This document shows positions 8,935-18,032 of a stretch of DNA of 64,000 bases, in pieces. The position numbers and the translations under genes are program-made. The notes beneath the pieces are model-generated. The model saw only the letters and a program-made list of their open reading frames with translations, was not told the DNA's origin and searched no databases. Source of the DNA: Streptacidiphilus rugosus AM-16. GTDB lineage: Bacteria > Actinomycetota > Actinomycetes > Streptomycetales > Streptomycetaceae. Each line of letters starts with the position of its first letter. Positions within the stretch are counted from its first letter, which is position 1. Location: contig NZ_JQMJ01000004.1 in the NCBI RefSeq assembly GCF_000744655.1, positions 3,286,001 to 3,350,000 on the forward strand, in the 5' to 3' direction.

Positions 8935-10110
8935 TTACTTCGCAGCCGCGAGCTCAGCGGCCTTGTCGGCCGCGCCGTCCATGGTGTCCACCTGCTGCAC
9001 GAGCGGGTGGTTCGCGTCGGTCAGGATCTGACGACCCAGCTCGGCGTTGTTGCCGTCCAGACGGACGACCAGCGGCTTGGTGACGGCCTCGCCCTTGCTC
9101 GCGAGGAGCTCGAGCGCCTGCACGATGCCGTTGGCGACCGCGTCACACGCGGTGATGCCGCCGAAGACGTTGACGAAGACGGACTTGACGTCCGGGTCGC
9201 CCAGGATGATCTCCAGGCCGTTCGCCATCACCTCGGCGGACGCGCCGCCGCCGATGTCGAGGAAGTTGGCCGGCTTGACGCCGCCGTGGTTCTCGCCGGC
9301 GTAGGCGACGACGTCGAGGGTGCTCATGACGAGACCCGCGCCGTTGCCGATGATGCCGACCTCGCCCTCGAGCTTGACGTAGTTCAGGCCCTTGGCCTTC
9401 GCCTTCGCCTCGAGCGGGTTGGCGGCGGCCTTGTCCTCCAGCGCCTCGTGCTCCGGCTGGCGGAAGTCGGCGTTGGCGTCCAGGGAGACCTTGCCGTCGA
9501 GCGCGACGATCTTGCCCTCGCCGGTCTTGACCAGCGGGTTGACCTCGACCAGCAGGGCGTCCTCGGCGACGAAGACCTTCCACAGCTGCTGCAGCACGTC
9601 GGCGACCTGGTCCGCGACCTCGGCCGGGAACTTCGCCGCGGCGACGATCTCGGCGGCCTTCGCGGCGGTGACGCCCTCGACGGCGTCGACCGGGATCTTG
9701 GCCAGCGCGTCCGGGTTTTCCTCGGCCACGACCTCGATCTCCACGCCGCCCTCGACGGAGGCCATGGCGAGGAAGGTGCGGTTGGTCCGGTCGAGCAGGA
9801 ACGAGACGTAGTACTCGTCCTTGATGTCCGCCGTCTGGGCGAGCATCACCTTGTGGACCGTGTGGCCCTTGATGTCCATCCCGAGGATGGCCTCGGCCTT
9901 GGCCACGGCGTCCGCCGGGTCCGAGGCCAGCTTGACGCCGCCGGCCTTACCGCGGCCGCCGACCTTCACCTGAGCCTTGACGACCGCGCGGCCGCCCAGG
10001 CGCTCCGCGGCGGCGCGAGCAGCCTCCGGAGTCTCGATGACTTCACCGTCCAGCACCGGTACACCGTGCTTGGCGAAGAGGTCCCTCGCCTGGTATTCGA
10101 ACAGGTCCAC
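8935..10110 (-). CDS. sucC: Succinyl-CoA ligase, ADP-forming, beta subunit
   Basis: Beta subunit with an N-terminal ATP-grasp domain ([37 protein letters not shown]) and C-terminal CoA-ligase domain ([33 protein letters not shown]). It supplies the nucleotide-binding half of the alpha-beta enzyme that interconverts succinyl-CoA and succinate. 391 aa is the usual length. Start is GTG at 10108-10110 with AAGGACG upstream. First gene of the sucCD operon; its promoter lies in the 500-bp region upstream. Confidence 0.97.
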   Translation of the reverse strand: MDLFEYQARDLFAKHGVPVLDGEVIETPEAARAAAERLGGRAVVKAQVKVGGRGKAGGVKLASDPADAVAKAEAILGMDIKGHTVHKVMLAQTADIKDEYYVSFLLDRTNRTFLAMASVEGGVEIEVVAEENPDALAKIPVDAVEGVTAAKAAEIVAAAKFPAEVADQVADVLQQLWKVFVAEDALLVEVNPLVKTGEGKIVALDGKVSLDANADFRQPEHEALEDKAAANPLEAKAKAKGLNYVKLEGEVGIIGNGAGLVMSTLDVVAYAGENHGGVKPANFLDIGGGASAEVMANGLEIILGDPDVKSVFVNVFGGITACDAVANGIVQALELLASKGEAVTKPLVVRLDGNNAELGRQILTDANHPLVQQVDTMDGAADKAAELAAAK

Positions 10111-10616
10111 GCGCGTCCGTCCTTGTGATCGCGACTGCTTGTCTTCCCAGCGTGCCGCACGGACCGATGGCCGGCGGGGTACCCGGGCCCTGGCAGGGGC
10201 CTCGCGTCAGCGCCGTCGCTACGGGGAGCACACGGCGGCGTGGCACGCGGCATGTCCGTCTCGCAGGTTATCCCCGTCCGGGGGGCTGGGTTGACCCAGA
10301 GGACTCCCCAAGCCGGTGATAACCATCACAACGGGGTATCGGACGGGTCGCCGCCCGGCCCGGACGGCGCATCCGGCGACCTTCTCCCGCCTGGTCGGAT
10401 ACCCGTTCGAGCGGGCGGCGGGATGGCGTCCGGATGGCCGTGGAGCAGCCGCCGGGCGGCGGTTCGACGGCGCTCGCGGGGATCCGCCCTGACGGTGCAT
10501 CAGACACGTTCGGCCGATCACGCGAAGCGCCCCGGCGCAGGCCGCAGAACGGGTATAACGGATGCATCACGTCGGTGGCAGCCGTGAGGCCACCCGTGCC
10601 GAGAAGCGGACGCCCG
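10111..10616. promoter_or_regulatory. Divergent control region sucC / ATPase gene
   Basis: 506 bp without a convincing gene. A perfect inverted repeat GTGAT-AACC-ATCAC occurs near 10316-10330, a few dozen bases from a second GGTTATC at about 10267, so a dimeric regulator could bind here. TATAAC at 10554-10559 is a good -10 for the plus-strand ATPase gene. An in-frame extension of the ATPase ORF crosses part of this region but lacks a ribosome binding site. Confidence 0.5.
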
Positions 10617-11129
10617 ATGCAAAGTAGCGCGCACAGTCCCGGTCATAGACCCGGCCCGGAAGAGCTCGCCTGGGAGCTCACCACCGAGCCGCCCGTCGAC
10701 CGCGCCGCGCTGGGCTCGGCGCGGCAGACCTGGGCGATGGACCGGCAGGCCGCGGCCACCTTCCCGGCCACCGCGGAGTCCGTGACCCGCGCGCGCTGCT
10801 TCGTACGGATCACCGCGGCGATGTGGCGGCTGCGGCCCGACACCCTCGCCGACACCGAGCTCTGCATGTCGGAGCTGGTCGGCAACGCGGTCCGGCACAC
10901 CAGCAGCGTGCGCCTGCACTGCAGGCTCTGGAGCGCCCGCGGCATGCTCTTCGTCGAGGTCGACGACGAGGACCTGCGGGACGTCCCCCGGCTGGAACAC
11001 GCGGGCGAGGACGACGAGGGTGGCCGGGGCATGCTGCTGATCGACACCTTCACCACCGCGTGGGGCAGCATCCCCCGCCCCGCCGGCGGCGGCAAGACCG
11101 TGTGGGCCGCGCTGCCGCTGCCGCGCTGA
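10617..11129 (+). CDS. ATP-binding protein of the anti-sigma-factor (RsbW/SpoIIAB) type
   Basis: About 170 residues consisting of one HATPase_c_2 domain. The N-box is in ELCMSELVGNAVRHTSS and the glycine-rich lid in GEDDEGGRGMLLIDTF, followed by a short GGKTVWAALPLP end. Streptomycetes have many such small single-domain ATPases; some bind and phosphorylate anti-anti-sigma proteins, but most have no known partner. No cognate sigma or anti-anti-sigma gene is adjacent, although an odd sigma-like gene lies 2.7 kb away. Start is taken as ATG 10617 (MQSSAHS), about 60 nt below TATAAC; a longer in-frame extension is open but low in coding quality. Confidence 0.85.
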   Translation: MQSSAHSPGHRPGPEELAWELTTEPPVDRAALGSARQTWAMDRQAAATFPATAESVTRARCFVRITAAMWRLRPDTLADTELCMSELVGNAVRHTSSVRLHCRLWSARGMLFVEVDDEDLRDVPRLEHAGEDDEGGRGMLLIDTFTTAWGSIPRPAGGGKTVWAALPLPR

Positions 11130-11149
11130 GCCGGGCGGGGCCGGGCCGC

Positions 11150-12292
11150 TCAGGGCGCCGGTATCGGCAGCGGCAGCTTCTGCAGGGCCGCGGCCATGAC
11201 CTCGGGGAACAGGTCCGGCGTGCAGGCGAAGGCGGGCGCGCCGAGGGCCGCGAGCGCGGCCGCGTGCTCCCGGTCGTAGCCGGGCGCGCCCTCGTCGCTC
11301 AGCGCGAGCAGGGCGACGAACTGCACCCCGGCCGCCTTCATCGCGGCGACCCGCTTCAGCATCTCGGTCCGGATGCCGCCCTCGTAGAGATCGCTGACCA
11401 GCACGACCACGGTGTCGGCCGGACGGGTGATCCGCGACTGGCAGTAGGCGAGCGCCCGGTTGATGTCCGTCCCGCCGCCTAGCTGGACCCCGAAGAGGAC
11501 GTCCACCGGGTCGGACAGCTCCTCGGTCAGGTCGACGACCGCGGTGTCGAAGACCACGAGCCTGGTGCTGAGGGCGCGCATCGACGCGAGGACCGCGCCG
11601 AAGACGGACGCGTGCACCACGGAGGCCGCCATCGAGCCCGACTGGTCGATGCAGAGGATGACGTCCTTCGCCACCGCCTGCTGGGCCCTGGCGTAGCCGA
11701 CGAGACGTTCCGGCACGACGGTGCGGTGATCGGGGAGGTAGTTCCCCAGATTGGCCCGGATGGTGCGGTCCCAGTCGATGTCGCGGTGGCGCGGGCGGTG
11801 CGTGCGGGCGCCGCGGTCGAGCGCGCCGCCGACGACGGAGCGGGTGCGGGTGGCGATCCGGCGCTCCAGATCGGCGACGACCTTGCGGACCACGGCGCGG
11901 GCGGTCTCCCTGGTGGTCTCCGGCAGCGCCCTGCCGAGGGAAAGAAGCGTGCCGACGAGATGGACGTCGGGCTCGACGGCCTCCAGCATCTCCGGCTCGG
12001 TCAGCAGCCGGGTGAGCCCCAGCCGCTCGATCGCGTCCTGCTGCATCAGCTGCACGACGCCGGTCGGGAAGTAGCTGCGGATGTCCCCCAGCCAACGGGC
12101 GACCTGCGGCGCGGAGCCGCCGAGACCGGCGCTGCGCGGCCCGCTGCCGGGCTGCGCAGCGTAGACGGCGGAGAGCGTGCGGTCCATCGCCGCGTCGCGG
12201 CCGGTGAGCGCCCGGCCGGTGCCGTCGGCGTCCCCGCCGAGCACCAGCCGCCAGCGGCGCAGCCGCTCGTCGTGGGCGTCGGTGGTGGTCAT
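11150..12292 (-). CDS. vWA-domain protein (YehP-like)
   Basis: 380 residues. The N-terminal half is helical and Arg-rich. The C-terminal von Willebrand A domain has an intact MIDAS: DQSGSM (DxSxS), GGGTDINRA (the Thr) and LVSDLYEGG (the Asp). These coordinate a divalent metal and normally mediate protein contacts. The ATG (12290-12292) overlaps the stop of the DUF5682 gene as ATGA, so translation is coupled. With the upstream MoxR AAA ATPase and DUF5682 genes this matches the MoxR-vWA partner arrangement of E. coli YehL-YehM-YehP (378 aa for YehP as I recall). MoxR/vWA pairs act as chaperone- or metal-insertion-like machines in studied cases; the target here is unknown. Convergent with the ATPase gene 20 bp away. 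Confidence 0.88.
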   Translation of the reverse strand: MTTTDAHDERLRRWRLVLGGDADGTGRALTGRDAAMDRTLSAVYAAQPGSGPRSAGLGGSAPQVARWLGDIRSYFPTGVVQLMQQDAIERLGLTRLLTEPEMLEAVEPDVHLVGTLLSLGRALPETTRETARAVVRKVVADLERRIATRTRSVVGGALDRGARTHRPRHRDIDWDRTIRANLGNYLPDHRTVVPERLVGYARAQQAVAKDVILCIDQSGSMAASVVHASVFGAVLASMRALSTRLVVFDTAVVDLTEELSDPVDVLFGVQLGGGTDINRALAYCQSRITRPADTVVVLVSDLYEGGIRTEMLKRVAAMKAAGVQFVALLALSDEGAPGYDREHAAALAALGAPAFACTPDLFPEVMAAALQKLPLPIPAP

Positions 12293-15044
12293 CCTGCCTC
12301 CTGCAGGCCGAGGATCAGGTGGGCGGTCGCGACCGCGGGCGCGGCCTGCGCCGGGTCGAGCCGGTCCGCGAAGCCCGGGTGCCCGGCCTCAGCGTCGTCG
12401 CGGCGGCCGCCGCGAACCAGCTCGCCGACGCTGCGGCGGACGCCGGGCTCCAGCCGGGAGAAGGTGCGGCGCAGCAGCGGCAGCACGTCGGGGAAGGCGG
12501 TGTCGGGGATCCCGGCGATCCAGGCGTCGACGAGCGCGAGCAGCCGCTGGTCGTGCACCAGCAGCACCCCGCCTCCGGCGAGGAACCCGTCCACCCACGC
12601 CGCGCCCTCCGCCGGCGGCACCCCAGGCGTGAGCACCAACCCCAACTGCCGCGCCGCCTCCCCCTCCTCCAGCCACCCGTCGTCCAACAACAGCCTCGCC
12701 GCCCTCCCCCTCACCACCCCGCCGCCAACTCCCGCTCCACCAACCCCCTCAAACACCCCACCCACCTCTCCCGCACCCCAGCCCCTCCCCCCGCTGCGCC
12801 GGGCCCAGCCCCCGGCAGGACGGCAGCAGGCGACGCCTGCGGGGCGTGGGCTGCCGCGTCGGGCAGAGCCTCCGGCTCCACCCCCTCCCATGCCTCCCGG
12901 CCGAGCCCGCCCCGCTCCGCAGGCGCGCTCTCCGCTGCGCCGGGACCAGCCCCCGGCAGGACGGCAGCAGGCGATGGCTTCGGGGCATGGGCTGCCGCGT
13001 CGGGCAGAGCCTCGGGCTCCACCGCCTCCCATGCATCCCGGCCGGGCCGGACCTGCGCCGCAGGCGCGCTCTCCGCTGCGCCGGGCCCAGCCCCCGGCAG
13101 GACGGCAGCAGGCGACGGCTTCGGGGCGTGGGCTGCCGCGTCGGGCAGAGCCTCGGGCTCCACCGCCTCCCATGCATCCCGGCCGGGCCGGACCTGCGCC
13201 GCAGGCGCGCTCTCCGCTGCGCCGGGACCAGCCCCCGGCAAAACGGCAGCAGGCGACGCCTGCGGCACGCGAGCCGCCGGAGGCGAGGGCTCGGTCGTGG
13301 GGGTTGTCGCGAGGAGGGAGATGGCTGAGTGGGTGGCGGTGAGGTGGTCGGCGAGGGCCTGGGCTGCGGTGGGGTCGAGGGAGGAGGCGGCGGAGGGGAG
13401 GCCGATGCAGATGCGGGTGGCGAGGGAGGTGGCCAGGTCGGCGAGGAGGGGGGTGGCCGTGGAGCGGACGTCGCCGTAGCGGAGGGAGCGGACCAGGGCC
13501 GGGAGGGCCTGCGCGAGGTGGGCGACGTCGGTGTCGAGCGCCGCGCGGTCGGCCAGGCAGCTGAGGACGACGGGCAGCGCCTCCGGCAGCGCGGCGAGCA
13601 GGCAGGTCTCGGCGAGGGCCGTGACCTCGCCGAGCCGCTGGGCGTCCACCGCACGGGCCGACACCCGCGCCGACGCCGCCGCCTCGACCGTCGTGCCCCA
13701 GATGCCCGCCTCGGCGACCCTGACCGCCGACTCCGGCTCCCAGGCCAGCTCCCAGCTCTCCCTGAAGGTGCCCGTGGCCCGGGTCTGCGACTCCGCCGGG
13801 ACGGCCCAGTCGATGTCCAGCAGCGCGAGCCGGTGCAGGAACCGGCTCCGCGCCGCGTCCAGTTCCTTGCGCAGGTCGAGTTCGAGGACCCGCACCCGCG
13901 TCTCCGGCTTGAGCCTGAGCTCGCGCTGCAGGCGCGACAGGTCACGCTGCAGCGGCACCGCCGGGGCGGCGTCGGGTACCTGACCGAGCGCGTCGCCGAC
14001 GATCAGCCGGTCCTCGACCAGCCGCAGCGGCACGTCCGACCCCTCGCAGAGCACCGCCCGCACCGCGTCGACCGTCTCGCTCAGGCCCGCCAGCGGCCGG
14101 CCCCGCACCGCCGCGAGCGTCTCGGCGAGCCGTACCGCCTCGATCACGTGCGCGGAGGAGACGGCGTAGTCCTCCTCCCGCAGCAGCCCGGCGACCCTGG
14201 TCAGCCAGCGCTCGACGACCTGGTGGCCGTCCGCGTCGAACAGGTGCTGGTACCAGCCCGGCGAGGCGATGCCCGCGCCGTAGCCGGTGTGCTGGGACAG
14301 CCGCCGGTGCGTCCAGGGGACCCAGGTCACCTCCACCTTGGCCTTGGGCAGCCCGCGCAGCAGCGCGTTGTCCGCGGCGACCGGGACCCGCGCCGCCAGC
14401 GCGGGAACGTGCCAGGCCCCGCAGACCACCGCGATCCGCTCGGCCCCGGCCCGCACGGCCGCGCGGATCTGCCTGCGCATGTACGCCTCGCGGCGCGCGT
14501 CCTCCTCCACCTCGGGGGCCTGCTCGCGCAGCGCCGTCATCGCCTCCGCCAGCGCCAGGAAGGGCGCCAGCGCGTCCTCGCCACCGCCGCCGGGACGCGC
14601 GTGCTCGACGACGTCGTCCCACCAGCGTTCGGCGTCCTCCTGCCCGGCTGCCCGCGCCAGCTCGCCGATCGGATCGACCCCGAGCGCCTCCCGCTCCTCG
14701 CTCTCCTCGGCGCAGGAGGCGGCCAGCGCGAAGGTGTGCGCGGCGGGCAGGTCGATGAACCTGACCGGGATCTCCCGGTCCAGGGCGTGCCGCAGCGCCA
14801 CCCACTCCGGGGAGAACGCCGCGAACGGCCAGAACGCCGCCCTGGCCGGCTCGTCGACCACATGCGCCAGCAGCGCGACCGGCGGCGCCATGTCCTTGCC
14901 TGCGGCGAGCGCCAGCAGCGCGTCCGCCTCGGGCGGGCCCTCGATCAGCACCGTGTCGGGCCGGAACTGCGTGAGCGCCGCGCCCACCGCCCGCGCCGAA
15001 CCGGGGCCGTGGTGGCGCACGCCGAGCAGCGCGATGTCCGTCAA
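12289..15044 (-). CDS. DUF5682 family protein (YehM-like), apparent frameshift near its 3' end
   Basis: The first frame runs from 15044 to a stop at 12711 and ends ...RGLVERELAAGW. The family's C-terminal part (RAARLLLDDGW, AAWVDGFLAGGGVLLVHD, FPDVLPLLRRTF, LEPGVRRSVGELV) continues in another frame to 12289. One extra C in the run at 12717-12720 would restore a single protein of ~918 aa, so this is a 1-nt deletion or a sequencing error. The N-terminal part has LLGVRHHGPGSARAV, LIEGPPEAD and VVCGAWHVPAL, a His/Glu/His pattern like EreA/TraB-type folds. Four in-frame 47-residue repeats form the linker; without them the length (~750) fits YehM. Start is TTG 15042-15044, with a GGGGG site and 10 nt after the AAA gene stop. 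The end overlaps the vWA start (ATGA). Confidence 0.82.
12785..13265. repeat. Tandem 141-bp repeat (about 3.5 copies) inside the DUF5682 gene
   Basis: The core AGCCCCCGGCAGGACGGCAG recurs at about 12807, 12948, 13089 and 13230, exactly 141 bp apart each time (the last copy reads AAAAC in place of GGAC). Each unit encodes 47 residues (SPAAVLPGAG...EALPDAAAHAP) in the frame of the gene, so copy number can change without breaking the frame. The inner units are nearly identical; the copy closest to the 3' end is most diverged. Confidence 0.95.
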
Positions 15045-15054
15045 CGCGGCCCCC

Positions 15055-16170
15055 TCAGTGCGCGGCCGCGTCGCGGCAGCTGCGGTAGAAGTCCTTCCAG
15101 TCCGCGCGCTCGCGCACGACGGACTCCAGGTACTCCTGCCACACGAGTCGGTCCGTCGCAGGGTCGCGGACCACCGCACCGAGGATGCCGGCGGCCACGT
15201 CGCCCGCCCGCAGCTCGCCGTCGCCGAAGTGCGCGGCCAGCGCCAGGCCGCTGGTGACCACGGATATCGCCTCCGCCGTGGAGAGCGTCCCCGAGGGGGA
15301 CTTGAGCTTGGTGCGGCCGTCGGCGGTGACGCCGTCGCGAAGCTCGCGGAAGACGGTGACGACGCGCTGGATCTCGGTCAGCGCGCTCGGCAGCTCCGGC
15401 AGGTCGAGCGAGCGGCCCAGCTCGGCGACGCGGCGGGCGACGATGGCGACCTCGTCGTCGAGCGTCGCGGGCAACGGCAGCACCACCGTGTTGAAGCGGC
15501 GGCGCAGGGCCGAGGAGAGCTCGTTGACGCCGCGGTCACGGTCGTTGGCGGTGGCGATCAGGTTGAAGCCGCGGACGGCCTGCACCTCCTCCCCCAACTC
15601 CGGTATCGGCAAGGTCTTCTCGGAGAGGATGGTGATCAGGGTGTCCTGCACGTCGGCCGGGATCCTGGTCAGCTCCTCGACCCTGGCCGTCTTGCCCTCC
15701 GCCATCGCGCGCAGCACCGGGCCGGCCACCAGCGCCGCCCGGCTGGGGCCCTCGGCGAGCAGCCTGGCGTAGTTCCAGCCGTAGCGGATGGCCTCCTCCG
15801 GCGTGCCGGCCGTGCCCTGCACCAGCAGCGTCGAGTCACCGCTGACCGCGGCGGCGAGGTGCTCGGAGACCCACGTCTTGGCCGTGCCCGGCACGCCGAG
15901 CAGCAGCAGCGCGCGGTCCGTCGCCAGCGTCGTGACGGCGACCTCGACGATCCGGCGCGGGCCCACGTACTTGGGGGTGATCACGGTGCCGTCGGGCAGC
16001 GTGCCGCCGAGCAGGTAGGTGGCGACGGCCCAGGGCGACAGCCGCCAACGGACCGGCCGCGGCCGGTCGTCCGCGGCGGCCAGCGCGGCCAGCTCCGCCG
16101 CGTAGGCCGCCTCCGCGTGCGGCCGGATCGGCTCCGGGGAGGACGTCGGGGTGGGTACGGACGTGGACAT
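15055..16170 (-). CDS. MoxR-type AAA+ ATPase (YehL-like)
   Basis: 371 residues, close to E. coli YehL. Walker A is GVPGTAKTW (about residue 92). A Walker-B-equivalent region reads ARVEELTRIPADVQDTLITILSE, sensor 1 is in NLIATANDRDRG, and the arginine finger region in SSALRRRFNTV. These place it in the MoxR class, which works with vWA partners on protein assembly or metal insertion. Start is ATG 16168-16170 (MSTSVPT) with GAGGAGA just upstream; a longer in-frame extension upstream is Arg-rich noise. First gene of a three-gene minus-strand operon: AAA, DUF5682 (10 nt later) and vWA (overlapping). It is divergent from the SWIM gene. Confidence 0.9.
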   Translation of the reverse strand: MSTSVPTPTSSPEPIRPHAEAAYAAELAALAAADDRPRPVRWRLSPWAVATYLLGGTLPDGTVITPKYVGPRRIVEVAVTTLATDRALLLLGVPGTAKTWVSEHLAAAVSGDSTLLVQGTAGTPEEAIRYGWNYARLLAEGPSRAALVAGPVLRAMAEGKTARVEELTRIPADVQDTLITILSEKTLPIPELGEEVQAVRGFNLIATANDRDRGVNELSSALRRRFNTVVLPLPATLDDEVAIVARRVAELGRSLDLPELPSALTEIQRVVTVFRELRDGVTADGRTKLKSPSGTLSTAEAISVVTSGLALAAHFGDGELRAGDVAAGILGAVVRDPATDRLVWQEYLESVVRERADWKDFYRSCRDAAAH

Positions 16171-16482
16171 AGGTCTCCTCAGGGAGGAAGGCACCAGGGC
16201 ATCGTCGAAGAGGCGGAGGCAGCTGTCGGAAGGGCGCCCACCGCTCGGGCGCCGCCTGCGGGTACCACTCTGCCGGGTGGGTCTGACAGATGCCGGCACT
16301 CGCGCGCCGACGGCCCTGGCCCGTCAGGTCAGGGCCGGTCCGGCCCGGCCCGGCACCCCACCGTCCCCCGGCCCTGACGCGGACTCACCCCGGCGCCACC
16401 ACCTCACCGACGTGCGCCGCGACCGACTCGCCGCCACTCGGCACCGGGAGGAGCGGCCCAACCGCGGCGCTGCCCGGCTCCG
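16171..16482. other. Divergent intergenic region between AAA ATPase and SWIM genes
   Basis: 312 bp with no plausible gene. It holds the promoter of the AAA-DUF5682-vWA operon, which I could not locate exactly; I looked for a damage-type promoter motif on the minus strand and did not find one with correct spacing. GGTACC and several GGCC-rich palindromic stretches are present. Confidence 0.4.
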
Positions 16483-16512
16483 TTGTCAGTGGTGCGCCCT
16501 AACGTCGGGGGT
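16483..16512 (+). promoter_or_regulatory. RecA-independent (PafBC-type) DNA-damage promoter of the SWIM gene
   Basis: TTGTCAGTG (16483-16491), 8 nt, then TAACGT (16500-16505): a perfect match to the actinobacterial RecA-NDp consensus tTGTCRgtg-N8-TAnnnT, the promoter class activated by PafBC in mycobacteria after DNA damage. The -10 ends 7 nt before the ATG, so the transcript is probably leaderless. Confidence 0.78.
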
Positions 16513-17850
16513 ATGGACGATCGCTGGACCGCCGAGCACGTTCTCTCGCTCTCCCCCGACGCCGCGTCACGGAAGGCCGCCGCCGAGCTCGGCACGGCGG
16601 ATCCTTGGTCCGGCACGGGGGCGAACGAGACGGCCGTGTGGGGTGCGTGCAGGGGCAGCGGGTCCCGTCCGTACCGGACGGTGGTCGCGCTGGACGGCCC
16701 CGCCTACCACTGCTCCTGCCCCAGCCGTAAGTTCCCGTGCAAGCACGCGCTCGCGCTGCTGCTCCTCCGGTCCGCCGGCGAACTCACCGGAGCGGCCGCG
16801 CCCGACTGGGCGGATGCCTGGCTGACGGCCCGTCGGCAGCACGCCGACGGCGCGGCCTCGCCGACCGCCTCCGCGACCGGTCCGGCCGACTCCCCGACGC
16901 CCGCCCCGGCGCGGGACGACGCAGCGGCGGCCGCCCGGCGACGACGACGCGAGGCGCGCGTCGCGGCCGGCGCGGCGGAGCTCCAGGCGCGCCTGGAGGA
17001 CCAGCTGCGCGGTGGTCTCGCCGACGCCCCGACCCGCGGCCAGGCGTTCTGGGAGGGCGTGGCCGCCCGTATGGTCGACGCCCAAGCTCCCGGTCTCGCG
17101 GCGCGGGCAAGGGAGTTGGGCGCGCTTCCCGCGTCCGGCGGTTCCTGGCCTTCCCGCCTGGTGGAGGAGTACGGCCTGCTGCACCTGCTGGCGGCGGGCT
17201 ACCAGCGCGTCGACGCACTGCCCGCGCCGCTGGCGGCGACGGTGAGGGCCCGCGTCGGCTTCACGGTCGACAACGCCGAGGTGCTCGGCGGCGGTCCGCT
17301 GATACGCGACCGCTGGCTGGTGCTGGGCTCCCGCGACAGCGCCGACGACCGCCTGACGACCCGCCGGCTCTGGCTCCACGGCGCCAGGTCGGGGCGGCTC
17401 GCGTTGCTGCTGTCCTTCGGACGCCCCGGCGTCGCACCGGAGTTGGCGCTCCCCACCGGGCTGGAAGTGGACGCCGATCTCGCCTTCCACCCGGCGGCGC
17501 GGCCACTGCGCGCGGCACTCGGCTCGCGCTACGCCGCGCCCGTGGCGCCGACCGCGCCCGGCCCCGTGGGCGTCACCCTGGACGCCGCGCTGACGGAGTA
17601 CGCCCGCGCGCTGGGCGAGGATCCGTGGCTGGAGTCCTGGCCCACGGTGCTCACCGGCGTGACGCCGGTCCCCACGGAGTCCGGCTGGCAGCTCGTGGAC
17701 GCCACCGGCGCGGTTCCACTGCGGACCGCCTCGCTCTGGCGTCTGGTCGCAGCCTCGGGCGGCCGCCCGGTGACGCTGTTCGGCGAGTGCGGCCACCGCG
17801 GCTTCTCCGCGGTCACCTGCTGGACCGAGGCGGGCTCGCTCCCGCTCTGA
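16513..17850 (+). CDS. SWIM zinc-finger protein (YehQ-like)
   Basis: 445 residues. The SWIM motif CxCx(n)CxH is intact in YHCSCPSRKFPCKHALALLLL at about residues 57-77 and should bind one zinc ion; SWIM domains contact DNA or protein. The rest (WPSRLVEEYGLLHLLAAGYQRV, RDRWLVLGSRDSADDRLTTRRLWLHG) matches the general pattern of bacterial SWIM proteins that occur with DUF5691, MoxR AAA and vWA genes. Start is ATG 16513 (MDDRWTAEHVL), immediately below a damage-type promoter; no Shine-Dalgarno is seen, consistent with a leaderless mRNA. Followed after a tandem-repeat-containing gap by a DUF5691 gene. The likely role is as a partner of the AAA-vWA machine; substrate unknown. Confidence 0.9.
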   Translation: MDDRWTAEHVLSLSPDAASRKAAAELGTADPWSGTGANETAVWGACRGSGSRPYRTVVALDGPAYHCSCPSRKFPCKHALALLLLRSAGELTGAAAPDWADAWLTARRQHADGAASPTASATGPADSPTPAPARDDAAAAARRRRREARVAAGAAELQARLEDQLRGGLADAPTRGQAFWEGVAARMVDAQAPGLAARARELGALPASGGSWPSRLVEEYGLLHLLAAGYQRVDALPAPLAATVRARVGFTVDNAEVLGGGPLIRDRWLVLGSRDSADDRLTTRRLWLHGARSGRLALLLSFGRPGVAPELALPTGLEVDADLAFHPAARPLRAALGSRYAAPVAPTAPGPVGVTLDAALTEYARALGEDPWLESWPTVLTGVTPVPTESGWQLVDATGAVPLRTASLWRLVAASGGRPVTLFGECGHRGFSAVTCWTEAGSLPL

Positions 17851-17870
17851 CCGGTCGCCGCCCCCACCCG

Positions 17871-17963
17871 GCACCGCAGCACCGCAGCACCGCAGCACCG
17901 CAGCACCGCAGCACCGCAGCACCGCAGCATCGCAGCACCGCAGCACCGCAGCATCGCAGCACC
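17871..17963 (+). repeat. 8-bp tandem repeat (GCACCGCA), about 11.6 copies
   Basis: The unit GCACCGCA is repeated head to tail over 93 bp; a few copies carry a single C-to-T change (GCATCGCA). It lies between the SWIM stop and the DUF5691 start. The period is not a multiple of three and the tract contains no stop in any plus frame, so it creates spurious open frames across the gap. Confidence 0.97.
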
Positions 17964-18032
17964 GACCGAGGATCCCCGGCCACGACAGGCACCGCCCGAC
18001 ACGCCCGACACCGCCCGAACGAAGGGTTCGCT

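Noticed and set aside
16171-16482. Second damage promoter for the AAA operon on the minus strand
   Set aside because: CTGTCAGAC exists but no TAnnnT at the right spacing.
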